This document shows, one piece after another, positions 42,091 through 50,106 of a DNA stretch of 64,000 bases. The notes below the pieces were generated by a model. That model ran no database searches. It was not told the origin of the DNA and saw only the letters and a list, made by a program, of their open reading frames with translations. The stretch is from positions 4,363-68,362 of the forward strand of contig NZ_CALUAE010000029.1 of the NCBI RefSeq assembly GCF_943913955.1. Reading direction: 5' to 3'. The translations under genes were made by a program, and so were the position numbers. This DNA comes from Mycolicibacterium bacteremicum (lineage in GTDB: Bacteria; Actinomycetota; Actinomycetes; Mycobacteriales; Mycobacteriaceae). Within the stretch, counting starts at the first letter, position 1, and each line of letters opens with the position of its first letter.

Positions 42091-43740
42091 TCAGTGCCGC
42101 AGACCCGCGAGCAGTCGCCGGCCCAGAGAGGGTCGCGGCGCCGTCGCCGCGGCGGCCAGCATGTCGGCCACCTCGGTGAACTTGTCCCGCGGTCGCAAAC
42201 CGCCACCCCGGGCGATCTCCGCCGCGTCGATGGCACGCCAGCCCGCGGCGTCAACAACCGCGGGCTGGCGGCCTCGGACCAGCTTGTCCAGCGCCGCCGG
42301 CCTGTGTTCCGGGTCGCCGAGCCGTCCTCGGTTGTAGTCCTGCACAAGATGGCGCACGGTTTCGGCCGCGCACGACTTGTTCGTTCCGATGAAGCCGGTG
42401 GGACCGCGCTTGATCCAGCCGGCCACGTAGGCGCCCGGCGCGCCGGTCACCCGGCCGCCGTCGTTGGGCACCACGGCCGCGGTCTCGTCGAACGGCAGAT
42501 CCGCGATCGCCCTGCCGCGGTAGCCGATGGAGGTCAGCACCATCCCCGCGTCCAGCACGGTGGCGCCGGTCCCGCCGAACTCGATACCGGTGACACGTTC
42601 GCCGCCGAGCACACGCTGCGGTGTCACGTTGTAGGCCAACCGGATCCGCGGCCGGGTGATCGGCGCGGCGGCGTCACCCAACTTGGCCAGGATCTCCAGT
42701 TTGTTGCGGGTCAGCGCATCGGTGACGGTCGCCAGGTCGGCAACCACCTGCTGGTGGTCGGCCGCGTCGAGCACCACATCGCACGCCGCGGTCAGACCGA
42801 TCAGCTCCGGAAGGGTGAACGCCGAGAACTGCGGCCCGCGTCGGGCGGCTATGACGACCTCCTCGACGTTGGAGGCACGCAACGCATCCAGCGCGTGATC
42901 GGCGATATCGGTGCGCGCCAACTGATCCGGATCCGAGGTCAGAATGCGCGCCACGTCCAGGGCGACGTTGCCGTTGCCGACGATGACGACGCGTTCATGG
43001 CTGAGGTCGACAGTCAGATCGGTGAAGTCGGGGTGGCCGTTGAACCACGCCACCACCTCGGTGGCGGTACCGGTTCCCGGCAGGCTCATCCCCTCGATAT
43101 CGAGGCGACGATCATTGGGCGCACCGACGGCGTAGAGCACCGCGTGGTGGTGCTCCAGCAGGTCGGCATGCGAAATGTGCTCGCCCACCTCGACATTGAG
43201 ATATAGCATGAGGCCGTCCTGCGCCACCATCCGGTCGAAGAGCCTGGTGACCCGCTTGGTGCTCTGGTGATCCGGTGCGACGCCGGCCCGAACCAGGCCG
43301 TAGGGCGTCGGCAGCTTCTCGAACATGTTCACCCGGACCCCTCGCTGGGTGAGCAGTTCGTCGGCGGCGTACATGGCCGCCGGCCCGGAGCCGACGATCG
43401 CGACCGTCAGCGCAGTCTTGCGCGGTTCGATCCGCGGCGCCTCCAGCACCGGCGCCAACTTCGACGTCGGCGGAATCCTGCCCTCGCGCTTGGGATAGAA
43501 CGCCGCGTTGAGTTCGATGAACGGCAACTGGTTTTCGGTCAGCTTGCTGTCCGGCGAGATCGCCCCGACCGGACAGGCCGATACGCAGGCGCCGCAGTCC
43601 ACGCAGGCGAGCGGATCGATGTAGAGCATCTCCGCGGTCGCGAAGCCCGGCTCATCCGGTGAGGGATGGATGCAGTTGACCGGACACGCATAGACACAGG
43701 ACCCGTCGCTGCAACACGACTGGGTGACGACGTGAGGCAT
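42091..43740 (-). CDS. fprB: Ferredoxin-fused ferredoxin-NADP reductase FprB
   Basis: A 549-residue fusion. Residues 1-75 are a bacterial-type ferredoxin with two cysteine clusters (CCSDGSCVYACPVNC and CVDCGACVSACPVG). The rest is an adrenodoxin-reductase-like flavoprotein: FAD motif VAIVGSGPAAMYAADELL, VAPDHQSTK, NADP site VIVGNGNVALDVARI and the C-terminal GWIKRGPTGFIGTNK. It passes electrons from NADPH to ferredoxins or directly to P450s and oxygenases. Rv0886 counterpart, immediately upstream of the GH1 gene and downstream of the diiron protein. Confidence 0.96.
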   Translation of the reverse strand: MPHVVTQSCCSDGSCVYACPVNCIHPSPDEPGFATAEMLYIDPLACVDCGACVSACPVGAISPDSKLTENQLPFIELNAAFYPKREGRIPPTSKLAPVLEAPRIEPRKTALTVAIVGSGPAAMYAADELLTQRGVRVNMFEKLPTPYGLVRAGVAPDHQSTKRVTRLFDRMVAQDGLMLYLNVEVGEHISHADLLEHHHAVLYAVGAPNDRRLDIEGMSLPGTGTATEVVAWFNGHPDFTDLTVDLSHERVVIVGNGNVALDVARILTSDPDQLARTDIADHALDALRASNVEEVVIAARRGPQFSAFTLPELIGLTAACDVVLDAADHQQVVADLATVTDALTRNKLEILAKLGDAAAPITRPRIRLAYNVTPQRVLGGERVTGIEFGGTGATVLDAGMVLTSIGYRGRAIADLPFDETAAVVPNDGGRVTGAPGAYVAGWIKRGPTGFIGTNKSCAAETVRHLVQDYNRGRLGDPEHRPAALDKLVRGRQPAVVDAAGWRAIDAAEIARGGGLRPRDKFTEVADMLAAAATAPRPSLGRRLLAGLRH

Positions 43741-43760
43741 CCTCTTCTACCGGCGCCGCG

Positions 43761-44792
43761 TCAGGAGGCGACCGCGACCAGGTGCTCGCGCGCGGGCTCG
43801 CTGCGGTAGCGGGCCGGCGGGCCGTCGATCTTGCAGATCTTCCACACCAGTTTCGCGATCGGGTTCATCAGACCGGTGTCATGGCACAGCATGCGCACGT
43901 CGGAGAACATGTTGCGCAGGAACATCCGTGACTCGGGGGCGGAGAAGAAGATCTCCTTGCGCACCGAGCGCGGGATGTCGAATTCCTTCCAGAACTCACG
44001 CGGCGGCACCACGATGGCCGAACACAGGATGCGCATGGTCAGCGGCACGAAGATCGACAGCATCCAGCGTTGCTTGCGGCGCAGCGCGGGCACCCGCTTG
44101 TGCAGATACTGGTGCGCGAAGGAGATGTGCCGGGCTTCCTCGGCGACATGGATCGCCATCACGCGCTCCATGATCGGATGCAGGGCCTTGCCCTCCCGCA
44201 GCACGTTCTTCTGGGTGTGGTCGATGGGCTCTTCGCCGGCGAGGACGCCGAAGAAGAACGGGATGGGGAACGGTCCGGCGGCCAGCGGGATGATCGGCTG
44301 CAGCCACTTGAGCAGCTTGGGCATGCCCGGAACGTCCACGCCCATCCGGTTGACCATCTCCTGGAACATCAGGGTGTGGTTGCACTCTTCGACCGACTCG
44401 TGCAGGCAGTAGCGGTACTCCGGTGAGCCGTTGGGCACCCAGAACGAGTACTCCATCAGGCCGCGGATGAGGATGTTCTCGAAGTGCAGGCCGACCTTGG
44501 CGACGTTGGCCTGGCGCCACATGCCGATTTCGATCTGCCGGTCGACGGGCTGAGCCTGGTACCACGGGTGGCCACCGATCGGGTCGGTCGCCGGCAGGAT
44601 CCACCGCTCGTCGTTGGGGATCACCGCAAACTCCGGCGAGTCCCACTCGATATCGTTGAACGGGTTGAAGCTGCGCCGCACCGATCCCTCGGAGAGCGTC
44701 TCCAGCATCTCGACGTACTCGGTGTCGTCCCGGACGTCCATGTTCTTGCGCCAACGCTGAATGACGCGAGTCCTGGCTTCCTTGACCGCCAT
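43761..44792 (-). CDS. AurF-like diiron oxygenase
   Basis: A 343-residue all-helical protein. Diiron ligands are suggested by HESVEECNHTLMFQEM and HVAEEARHISFAHQYL, the ExxxH and EExxH patterns of ferritin-like diiron oxygenases; the family contains AurF, which oxidises aryl amines to nitro groups. Substrate in mycobacteria is unknown. ATG at 44792; the frame stays open upstream to 46472 but that part is antisense to other genes. fprB begins 20 bases downstream and may supply electrons. Rv0885 counterpart. Confidence 0.88.
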   Translation of the reverse strand: MAVKEARTRVIQRWRKNMDVRDDTEYVEMLETLSEGSVRRSFNPFNDIEWDSPEFAVIPNDERWILPATDPIGGHPWYQAQPVDRQIEIGMWRQANVAKVGLHFENILIRGLMEYSFWVPNGSPEYRYCLHESVEECNHTLMFQEMVNRMGVDVPGMPKLLKWLQPIIPLAAGPFPIPFFFGVLAGEEPIDHTQKNVLREGKALHPIMERVMAIHVAEEARHISFAHQYLHKRVPALRRKQRWMLSIFVPLTMRILCSAIVVPPREFWKEFDIPRSVRKEIFFSAPESRMFLRNMFSDVRMLCHDTGLMNPIAKLVWKICKIDGPPARYRSEPAREHLVAVAS

Positions 44793-44914
44793 GTCGAGGC
44801 CTCCTTGCCCTGCCGTGGGGTTTACATTCGATCGCTCGATGTCTAAGGACAGTACCCGCGGTCCCACTAAATAAACAGGGCCTTTGCCCAGCTGTGCGGT
44901 AGCCGGGTTATCTG

Positions 44915-44928
44915 GGTCACATGTGACC
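44915..44928. promoter_or_regulatory. Perfect palindrome in divergent promoter region
   Basis: GGTCACATGTGACC is a perfect 14-base palindrome in the 225-base region between the divergent diiron oxygenase and SPFH-like genes. A further GTCAC lies 16 bases after the first one (44932-44936). Closer to the diiron gene is a near-palindrome ACATTCGA-TCGC-TCGATGT (44824-44842). Both could be operators; binding proteins unknown. The -10-like TAAGAT at 44979-44984 may serve the plus-strand gene. Confidence 0.5.
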
Positions 44929-45017
44929 GCCGTCACGCCGTCCGGCGCCTCGTGCGGCAAAATTGACACCGATCTGGCTAAGATTCGCCCGTCACTCTCA
45001 GGAGACGGGGATAGCTC

Positions 45018-46013
45018 ATGAGTACGAAGAAGCGGTTCGACATCACCGGTACGGCACCGGCCGGCGGTGGCAGGAAGAAGAAGTTCATCCTGATCGGCGT
45101 CGCGACGGTCTTCGTGGTCATCGGCGCGATCATCCTGTCCTCCTGCGCCACGCAGATCGGACCGGGCCAGACCGCGGTCAAGGTCGACGACTACCTGCTG
45201 GTCCCGGCGGACCCCAAGGTCGACGGCTGCATCGAACCGGAGACCTCGGCGTTCAACCCGCCGGGCGGCTTCAAGGCCTACCGCTACCCGTCCCGGCAGA
45301 TCAGCTGGGACGCCACCGGCAGCCCCGACTCCGAAGCCGATCCGACGATCGTCGTCTCCAATGCGACCGCTCCCGCCGAACTCCGGGTGCCCGTCGTCAT
45401 CACCTTCGACCTGACCAACGACTGCACCATGCTGATGGATTTCCACCGCGACTTCGGCACCAAATACCAAGGGTGGCTGGACAACGACGGTCTGGTCACC
45501 ACCGGCTGGGTCAACTTGCTGCGCTACGTCATCGGGCAGCCCGCCGAGCAGGTACTGATCAGCGTCGCGCAGAAATACACCTGGCGCGAGATCTGGAACG
45601 ACGAGAAGGTCCGCATCGAATTCCAGAACGCGCTGCGTGAGGCGCTGCCCGGGGCGTCCCGTGCGCGCACCGACGGGCGGGAGTTCTTCACCAACTTCCA
45701 GGTGACGGTGATGAAGCCCGACCCCGTCGACGAGGGCCTGAAGAACGCGATCATCGCCGAGCAGAAGGCCATCGCCGATGCCCGCGCCGCCGAGGCCAAG
45801 GGCGTGGCCGACGCCAACGCCGCCCGGGCCAAGGCCGAGGCGGACCGCGCCGCGGCCCAGGCACAGACCGAACTGGCCCGTCAGGTCGCGCTGCAGAAGC
45901 AGGCCGAGATCGCCGGCTACCCGAATGTGGAGGCGTACTTGCGGGCGCTGGCGATCGAGAACGGACAGAACCCGTACCAGCCGACGTACGTGGTGCCGCA
46001 GGCTCAGGGCTGA
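45018..46013 (+). CDS. SPFH/Band-7-like membrane-anchored protein
   Basis: A 331-residue protein. A basic N-terminus and one membrane helix (about 23-41) lead to SSCATQ, where C43 could be a lipidation site, though the lipobox is poor. Residues 50-235 resemble a stomatin/prohibitin-type SPFH domain (IGPGQTAVKVDDYLL at its start). A strongly charged Ala-rich coiled coil (about 240-300; ADARAAEAKGVADANAARAK) follows. Such proteins form oligomers that organise membrane domains or proteases. Monocistronic or leading serC, which begins 24 bases later. Confidence 0.78.
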   Translation: MSTKKRFDITGTAPAGGGRKKKFILIGVATVFVVIGAIILSSCATQIGPGQTAVKVDDYLLVPADPKVDGCIEPETSAFNPPGGFKAYRYPSRQISWDATGSPDSEADPTIVVSNATAPAELRVPVVITFDLTNDCTMLMDFHRDFGTKYQGWLDNDGLVTTGWVNLLRYVIGQPAEQVLISVAQKYTWREIWNDEKVRIEFQNALREALPGASRARTDGREFFTNFQVTVMKPDPVDEGLKNAIIAEQKAIADARAAEAKGVADANAARAKAEADRAAAQAQTELARQVALQKQAEIAGYPNVEAYLRALAIENGQNPYQPTYVVPQAQG

Positions 46014-46037
46014 CCCTGGACCGATAATCTGAGCGGC

Positions 46038-47144
46038 ATGGCCGAACTGACGATCCCTGCCGATATCAAGCCGAACGACGGACGGTTCGGCTGCGGACCG
46101 TCCAAGGTCCGGCCCGAGCAGCTGGCCGCGCTGGCTGCCGCGGGTGATCTGTTCGGCACCTCGCACCGGCAGGCCCCGGTCAAGAATCTGGTCGGCCGGG
46201 TTCGCGACGGGCTGCGGCAGCTGTTCGCACTGCCCGACGGCTATGAGGTCATCCTGGGCAACGGTGGCTCGACCGCATTCTGGGACGCCGCCGCGTTCGG
46301 GCTGGTCGACAAGCGCTCGCTGCACCTGACCTATGGCGAGTTCAGCGCGAAGTTCGCCTCGTGCGTGGCCAAGAATCCGTTCGTCGGTGACCCGATCGTC
46401 ATCAAGACCGACCCGGGCACCGCCCCGGAGCCGGTGTCGGATCCGTCGGTGGACGTGGTGGCCTGGGCACACAACGAGACCTCGACCGGTGTCGCGGTGC
46501 CGGTGCAGCGTCCCGACGGTGACGCGCTGGTGCTCATCGATGCCACCTCGGCCGCCGGGGGGCTGCCCGTCGACATCAGCGATACCGATGCCTACTACTT
46601 CGCGCCGCAGAAGAACTTCGCCGGTGACGGTGGCCTGTGGCTTGCCGTGCTGTCGCCGGCCTCGTTGGCCCGTATCGACGCGATCGCGTCGAGTGGACGG
46701 TGGGTGCCGGACTTCCTGTCGCTGCCCATCGCGGTGGAGAACAGCTTGAAGAACCAGACCTACAACACCCCGGCCGTCGGCACGCTGATCCTGATGGCCG
46801 AGCAGCTGGACTGGCTCAACGGCAACGGCGGCCTGGACTGGGCGGTCAAGCGGACCGCCGATTCATCGCAGCGGCTGTACTCATGGGCCGAGGCCTCGGA
46901 GTTCGCGACACCGTTCGTCGCCGATCCGGCGTTGCGCTCGCAGGTCGTGGGCACCATCGATTTCAACGACGATGTCGACGCCGCCGCGGTGGCCAAGGTG
47001 CTGCGGGCCAACGGCATCGTCGACACCGAGCCCTACCGCAAACTCGGCCGCAACCAGCTGCGCGTCGCCATGTTCCCGGCCATCGATCCCGAGGACGTGA
47101 CCGCGCTGACGAAGTGCGTCGATTGGGTCGTCGCGAACCTCTGA
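46038..47144 (+). CDS. serC: Phosphoserine aminotransferase SerC
   Basis: A 368-residue PLP enzyme of the class V fold that makes 3-phosphoserine for serine synthesis. The N-terminal NDGRFGCGPSKVRPEQL is characteristic, GNGGSTAFWDAA binds the PLP phosphate, and K192 (FAPQKNFAGDGG) forms the Schiff base. The C-terminal domain has GIVDTEPYRKLGRNQLRVAMFPA. Rv0884c counterpart. It depends on PLP, for which PdxH is encoded about 8 kb away. Confidence 0.96.
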   Translation: MAELTIPADIKPNDGRFGCGPSKVRPEQLAALAAAGDLFGTSHRQAPVKNLVGRVRDGLRQLFALPDGYEVILGNGGSTAFWDAAAFGLVDKRSLHLTYGEFSAKFASCVAKNPFVGDPIVIKTDPGTAPEPVSDPSVDVVAWAHNETSTGVAVPVQRPDGDALVLIDATSAAGGLPVDISDTDAYYFAPQKNFAGDGGLWLAVLSPASLARIDAIASSGRWVPDFLSLPIAVENSLKNQTYNTPAVGTLILMAEQLDWLNGNGGLDWAVKRTADSSQRLYSWAEASEFATPFVADPALRSQVVGTIDFNDDVDAAAVAKVLRANGIVDTEPYRKLGRNQLRVAMFPAIDPEDVTALTKCVDWVVANL

Positions 47145-47215
47145 GCCCGCCGGCCTCCAGCGTGTCTGCGCGGTAACAGACGGATAACAACGTAGGGTGC
47201 GCGAAGGAGGTCACT

Positions 47216-48166
47216 ATGCGGGAACTCAAGGTCGTCGGACTGGATGTGGACGGCAAACGAATCATCTGCGAGGCCCCCGACTCCGGTGACAACTTCGCCA
47301 TTCGCGTCGACAATCGCCTGCGCGCCGCCGTGCGCGGCGACAAGGCCGCCTCCAATCAAACCGAGATCGAGGTCGAGGTGAACCCAGGACTGCGCCCCAA
47401 GGAGATCCAGTCCCGGATCCGTGCCGGCGCATCGGTCGAGCAGGTGGCCGCGATCGCCGGTGAGGACATTGACCGGATCCGCCGCTTCGCCAACCCGGTG
47501 CTGTTGGAGCGTGCACGCGCAGCCGAGCTGGCCACCGCCGCGCATCCGGTGCTGGCCGACGGCCCGTCGGTGCTGACCCTGCTGGAGACCGTGACCACCG
47601 CGATGATCAAGCGGGGTCTGGATCCGAATGCGACGAACTGGGACGCCTGGCGCAACGAGGATGGCCGGTGGACTGTTCAGCTGGCATGGAAAGCAGGTAG
47701 GTCGGACCTTTCGGCGCATTTCCGGTTCACCCCCGGATCGCATGGCGGGACCGTGGTGGCCTTCGATGACAGCGCCTCTGAGCTGATCGATCCCAACTTC
47801 GCGCCCCGGCCGTTGCGTCCGGTGGCCGCCGTCGCGCAACTGGACTTCGAGACGCCCGCCGCCGCGCCGGTTCCCGGTCCGGTGACCCCGCCGGTTCCCG
47901 CTCCGGCCGCTGCCGCGCCCGCGGCGGCCCGGCCTCCGGTGGCCCAGCCGACTGAGCCGACTCCCCCGGTGGCCGCGCCGACTCCCCCGCCGGCCGCGCA
48001 GCCCGAGCCCGTTGTGGCCCAGGATGAGCCGGCCGCTGCCCCGTCCGAGACGGCGGCCGACGCCGAACCCGCAGCACCCAAGCCGCGTCGCGCCCGGAAG
48101 GCCAAGCCGTCCGTGCCTGCGTGGGAAGACGTGCTGTTGGGCGTGCGCTCCGGCACCCAGCGCTGA
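47216..48166 (+). CDS. sepH: Cell-division regulator SepH
   Basis: A 316-residue SepH protein that binds FtsZ and promotes Z-ring assembly in actinobacteria. The N-terminal DUF3071 domain (1-about 205) starts MRELKVVGLDVDGKRIICEA and contains the HTH-like LRPKEIQSRIRAGASVEQVA. A Pro/Ala-rich disordered region (about 220-285) follows, then the conserved C-terminal motif SVPAWEDVLLGVRSG. The ribosome site GAAGGAGG lies 5-12 bases before ATG 47216. Rv0883c counterpart, last core gene before the accessory island. Confidence 0.95.
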   Translation: MRELKVVGLDVDGKRIICEAPDSGDNFAIRVDNRLRAAVRGDKAASNQTEIEVEVNPGLRPKEIQSRIRAGASVEQVAAIAGEDIDRIRRFANPVLLERARAAELATAAHPVLADGPSVLTLLETVTTAMIKRGLDPNATNWDAWRNEDGRWTVQLAWKAGRSDLSAHFRFTPGSHGGTVVAFDDSASELIDPNFAPRPLRPVAAVAQLDFETPAAAPVPGPVTPPVPAPAAAAPAAARPPVAQPTEPTPPVAAPTPPPAAQPEPVVAQDEPAAAPSETAADAEPAAPKPRRARKAKPSVPAWEDVLLGVRSGTQR

Positions 48167-48172
48167 CATTCC

Positions 48173-49867
48173 CTAGAACGGCGGGTCGCCGTCGAGGGCG
48201 ATCTGCAATGCGTTGCGAGCCCGTTCGGCGTTGATCCGGTATTCGCGGTCCTGTTTTCGGGTGCGTCGTCGCGTGGGCAGGGTGGGTTCACGGTCATCGT
48301 GGTCGATGAGACCGATGTGACGCGTTCTCGGGATTTCTGTGCGAATGGTGTTGCGCGGGAACAGAACTGACGCCAGCGGCCTGGTGGTGTACGTGTGACC
48401 GGTGGGTGCCGTCCACGTCGTCGAGCCGTCGGGGTGGGCGGTGGGCGCCCAGCCGGTGTTCAGGGTTTTGATGAGGTGATGTTCGCGGCAGTAGGGCCGC
48501 AGGTTGCCGGGGTGGGTGGCGCCGGCGGGCCACGGGGTGAGGTGGTCGAGGTCGGCTTTGTGCGCGGGGCGCCCGCAACCGGGGAAGGCGCACGTCATGG
48601 CGGTCATCCGGACGTATGCCGAGAGCTTGGCCGACGGGCGATATCGGTTTTCGGAGCCCAGCTCGGCGGGATTACTCAGAGGACGGACCTTCGCGCCGGT
48701 GTTGATGAGTTCGGTGAGCAGGTGGGCCGGGATGATGGCGCCATCCAGGGAGATGCCTGCTCCGGCGCCGGGTGGGGTGGACCGCGCGGCGGGTGCGGAG
48801 GGTTTTGCGGGTGCGGGTGTGGTCGGCGAACCCGGGTGCACGGGACTGCCGGCTGCTGCCGGTCCGGGGGTTTGTGCCGCCGGTGCAGCAGGTGGCCGTG
48901 TTGGAGCTTCGGTGCCCGGCTCGCCTGCGGGTTCATCAGGGCCTTCTGCTTCCGGCGCCGGTTCGTCCCGGGTGTCTTTGGGTGTGGATGGTGCGGGCCC
49001 GCCTTCCGGCCCGGGCCCCGTCCCGGGCCCCGTCCCGGGCGCGGCCCCCTCTCCGGCGTCGGGATTCTGACCGGTGAGTACATAGATGGTGACCGCACCC
49101 GACCGCGGGTCTTTCCCAGACCCGGCGCAGGCGGGGTCCCCGCACAAGCAGGTGAGCCGGTCAGCGCCAGCTGCCAGAGCGGCGATGGCGTCGACGCGGC
49201 GCTCCCGTTTCGTGCGGGGATCGTTGGTGCAAACACCGTCGGCCAACTCATCGGCGCGGGCATCGGTGATCTTGGCGTCGGTGGTGCGCATCCGCCCCCA
49301 GAAGGACACGACACCGTCGGGGTCGTCCTTATCACCGAATTCGAGGTAGCGGTCCTTGGCCGCAGCCTTGGACCGGATGACCGCCAGCGGATCGTATTCG
49401 TGGACCCAGAAGTCGACGGCCGCAGTCAGCGCGTTCTCCGACAGCATGCCGAACCCGTGGGCGTTCTCGGCGATCCCGGCATCGATCGAGGCCAACGCGT
49501 CGGGGTCGGTGACCAGGTGGGTGCGCCAGGTGATCGCGCTGATCACCTTGGCCGAGATCGCCCCGGTGCCGAAGACGGCCGCGGTCTGCGGGAGTCGTTC
49601 GCGCAGCGCGACCCCGATGCGCATCTGGGTGTTGGCGGCGTACGGCCCGAGGTTGCAGGCCGCGCCGACCTGGGCTTTGGCGTGGGCCCAGCCGTCGATC
49701 AGCTTCAGTGCAGAGAACTCGTCCTCGTCATCGCACCAACGCGATGTCGCCTCGGCGATCAACGCCAACCGGCGCGCGGCGGCCGCGGCCTCGGCCTGCG
49801 TCTCGGCGGTGATCGCGGACGTCAGCGCCTCGTCGCTGAGCCCCCGCAGTGCCGAACTTTCGAACAT
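48173..49867 (-). CDS. 13E12-family HNH endonuclease (DUF222)
   Basis: A 564-residue protein of the mycobacterial 13E12 repeat family. The N-terminal DUF222 (about 5-230) starts LSDEALTSAITAETQAEAAA; a long Pro/Ala/Gly-rich disordered insertion (about 265-380) separates it from a C-terminal HNH domain: CAFPGCGRPAHKADLDHLTP, then NLRPYCREHHLIK. Family members are multi-copy, vary in number between strains and include DNA-damage-induced genes. Here a SOS box covers the start codon. Nuclease activity on DNA is inferred from the HNH motif. Confidence 0.92.
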   Translation of the reverse strand: MFESSALRGLSDEALTSAITAETQAEAAAAARRLALIAEATSRWCDDEDEFSALKLIDGWAHAKAQVGAACNLGPYAANTQMRIGVALRERLPQTAAVFGTGAISAKVISAITWRTHLVTDPDALASIDAGIAENAHGFGMLSENALTAAVDFWVHEYDPLAVIRSKAAAKDRYLEFGDKDDPDGVVSFWGRMRTTDAKITDARADELADGVCTNDPRTKRERRVDAIAALAAGADRLTCLCGDPACAGSGKDPRSGAVTIYVLTGQNPDAGEGAAPGTGPGTGPGPEGGPAPSTPKDTRDEPAPEAEGPDEPAGEPGTEAPTRPPAAPAAQTPGPAAAGSPVHPGSPTTPAPAKPSAPAARSTPPGAGAGISLDGAIIPAHLLTELINTGAKVRPLSNPAELGSENRYRPSAKLSAYVRMTAMTCAFPGCGRPAHKADLDHLTPWPAGATHPGNLRPYCREHHLIKTLNTGWAPTAHPDGSTTWTAPTGHTYTTRPLASVLFPRNTIRTEIPRTRHIGLIDHDDREPTLPTRRRTRKQDREYRINAERARNALQIALDGDPPF

Positions 49868-49875
49868 GTGTTCTA
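49860..49875 (-). promoter_or_regulatory. SOS box (LexA site) overlapping 13E12 start codon
   Basis: Read on the plus strand, TCGAAC-ATGT-GTTCTA matches the mycobacterial SOS box TCGAAC-N4-GTTCGA at all but one core base. The gene's ATG (49867-49865) lies inside it. A TATAG-like -10 element sits immediately upstream in the gene's direction, suggesting a near-leaderless transcript. LexA binding would block transcription until DNA damage. Confidence 0.75.
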
Positions 49876-49987
49876 TAGTACTCAGGGTGCCGACAAGTCC
49901 TTGGTGTGGCGAACTGCCAGCTCAGAGGGTCGGACGACGCGGCTCGAGACATCAGACTGCCCAGCGATGACACGCGGCCCGCGCACC

Positions 49988-50014
49988 AAAAAAGGGAAGG
50001 CATGTCGCCTTCCC
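49988..50014 (-). terminator. Rho-independent terminator on the minus strand
   Basis: On the minus strand: GGGAAGGC, loop GACAT, GCCTTCCC, then TTTTTT. This is a perfect 8-base GC-rich stem followed by six Ts, rare in mycobacteria. It would stop leftward transcription before the 13E12 promoter. No gene is annotated to its right on this strand, so it would end either antisense transcription through the RAE operon or a small RNA starting nearby. Confidence 0.72.
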
Positions 50015-50037
50015 ACTCTCACTTTACAGCTCACCCC

Positions 50038-50057
50038 CGGGCTTGCGGCAAGGCCCG
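50038..50057 (+). promoter_or_regulatory. Rifamycin-associated element (RAE)
   Basis: CGGGCTTGCGGCAAGGCCC (50038-50056) matches the 19-base RAE known from actinobacterial rifamycin-resistance genes, as I recall it GGGGCTTGCGGCAAGGCCC, at 18 of 19 positions. The core TTGC-G-GCAA is a palindrome and the flanks extend it. It lies 50 bases before the glycosyltransferase start. RAEs are required for induction of genes such as arr, rgt, rox and helR by rifamycins. Confidence 0.88.
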
Positions 50058-50106
50058 GGGTATGCCGCAGAATCGCTGTCCTCGAACACAATTCAGGGGG
50101 AAACAG

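Noticed and set aside
44963..44984. TTGACA and TAAGAT as a sigma-A promoter of the SPFH-like gene
   Set aside because: Spacing is only ten bases, too short; TAAGAT may still serve alone as a -10 element.
44793..46472. N-terminal extension of the diiron oxygenase frame to 903 residues
   Set aside because: The extra part is antisense to the SPFH-like and serC genes and has no similarity pattern; ATG 44792 gives the normal size.
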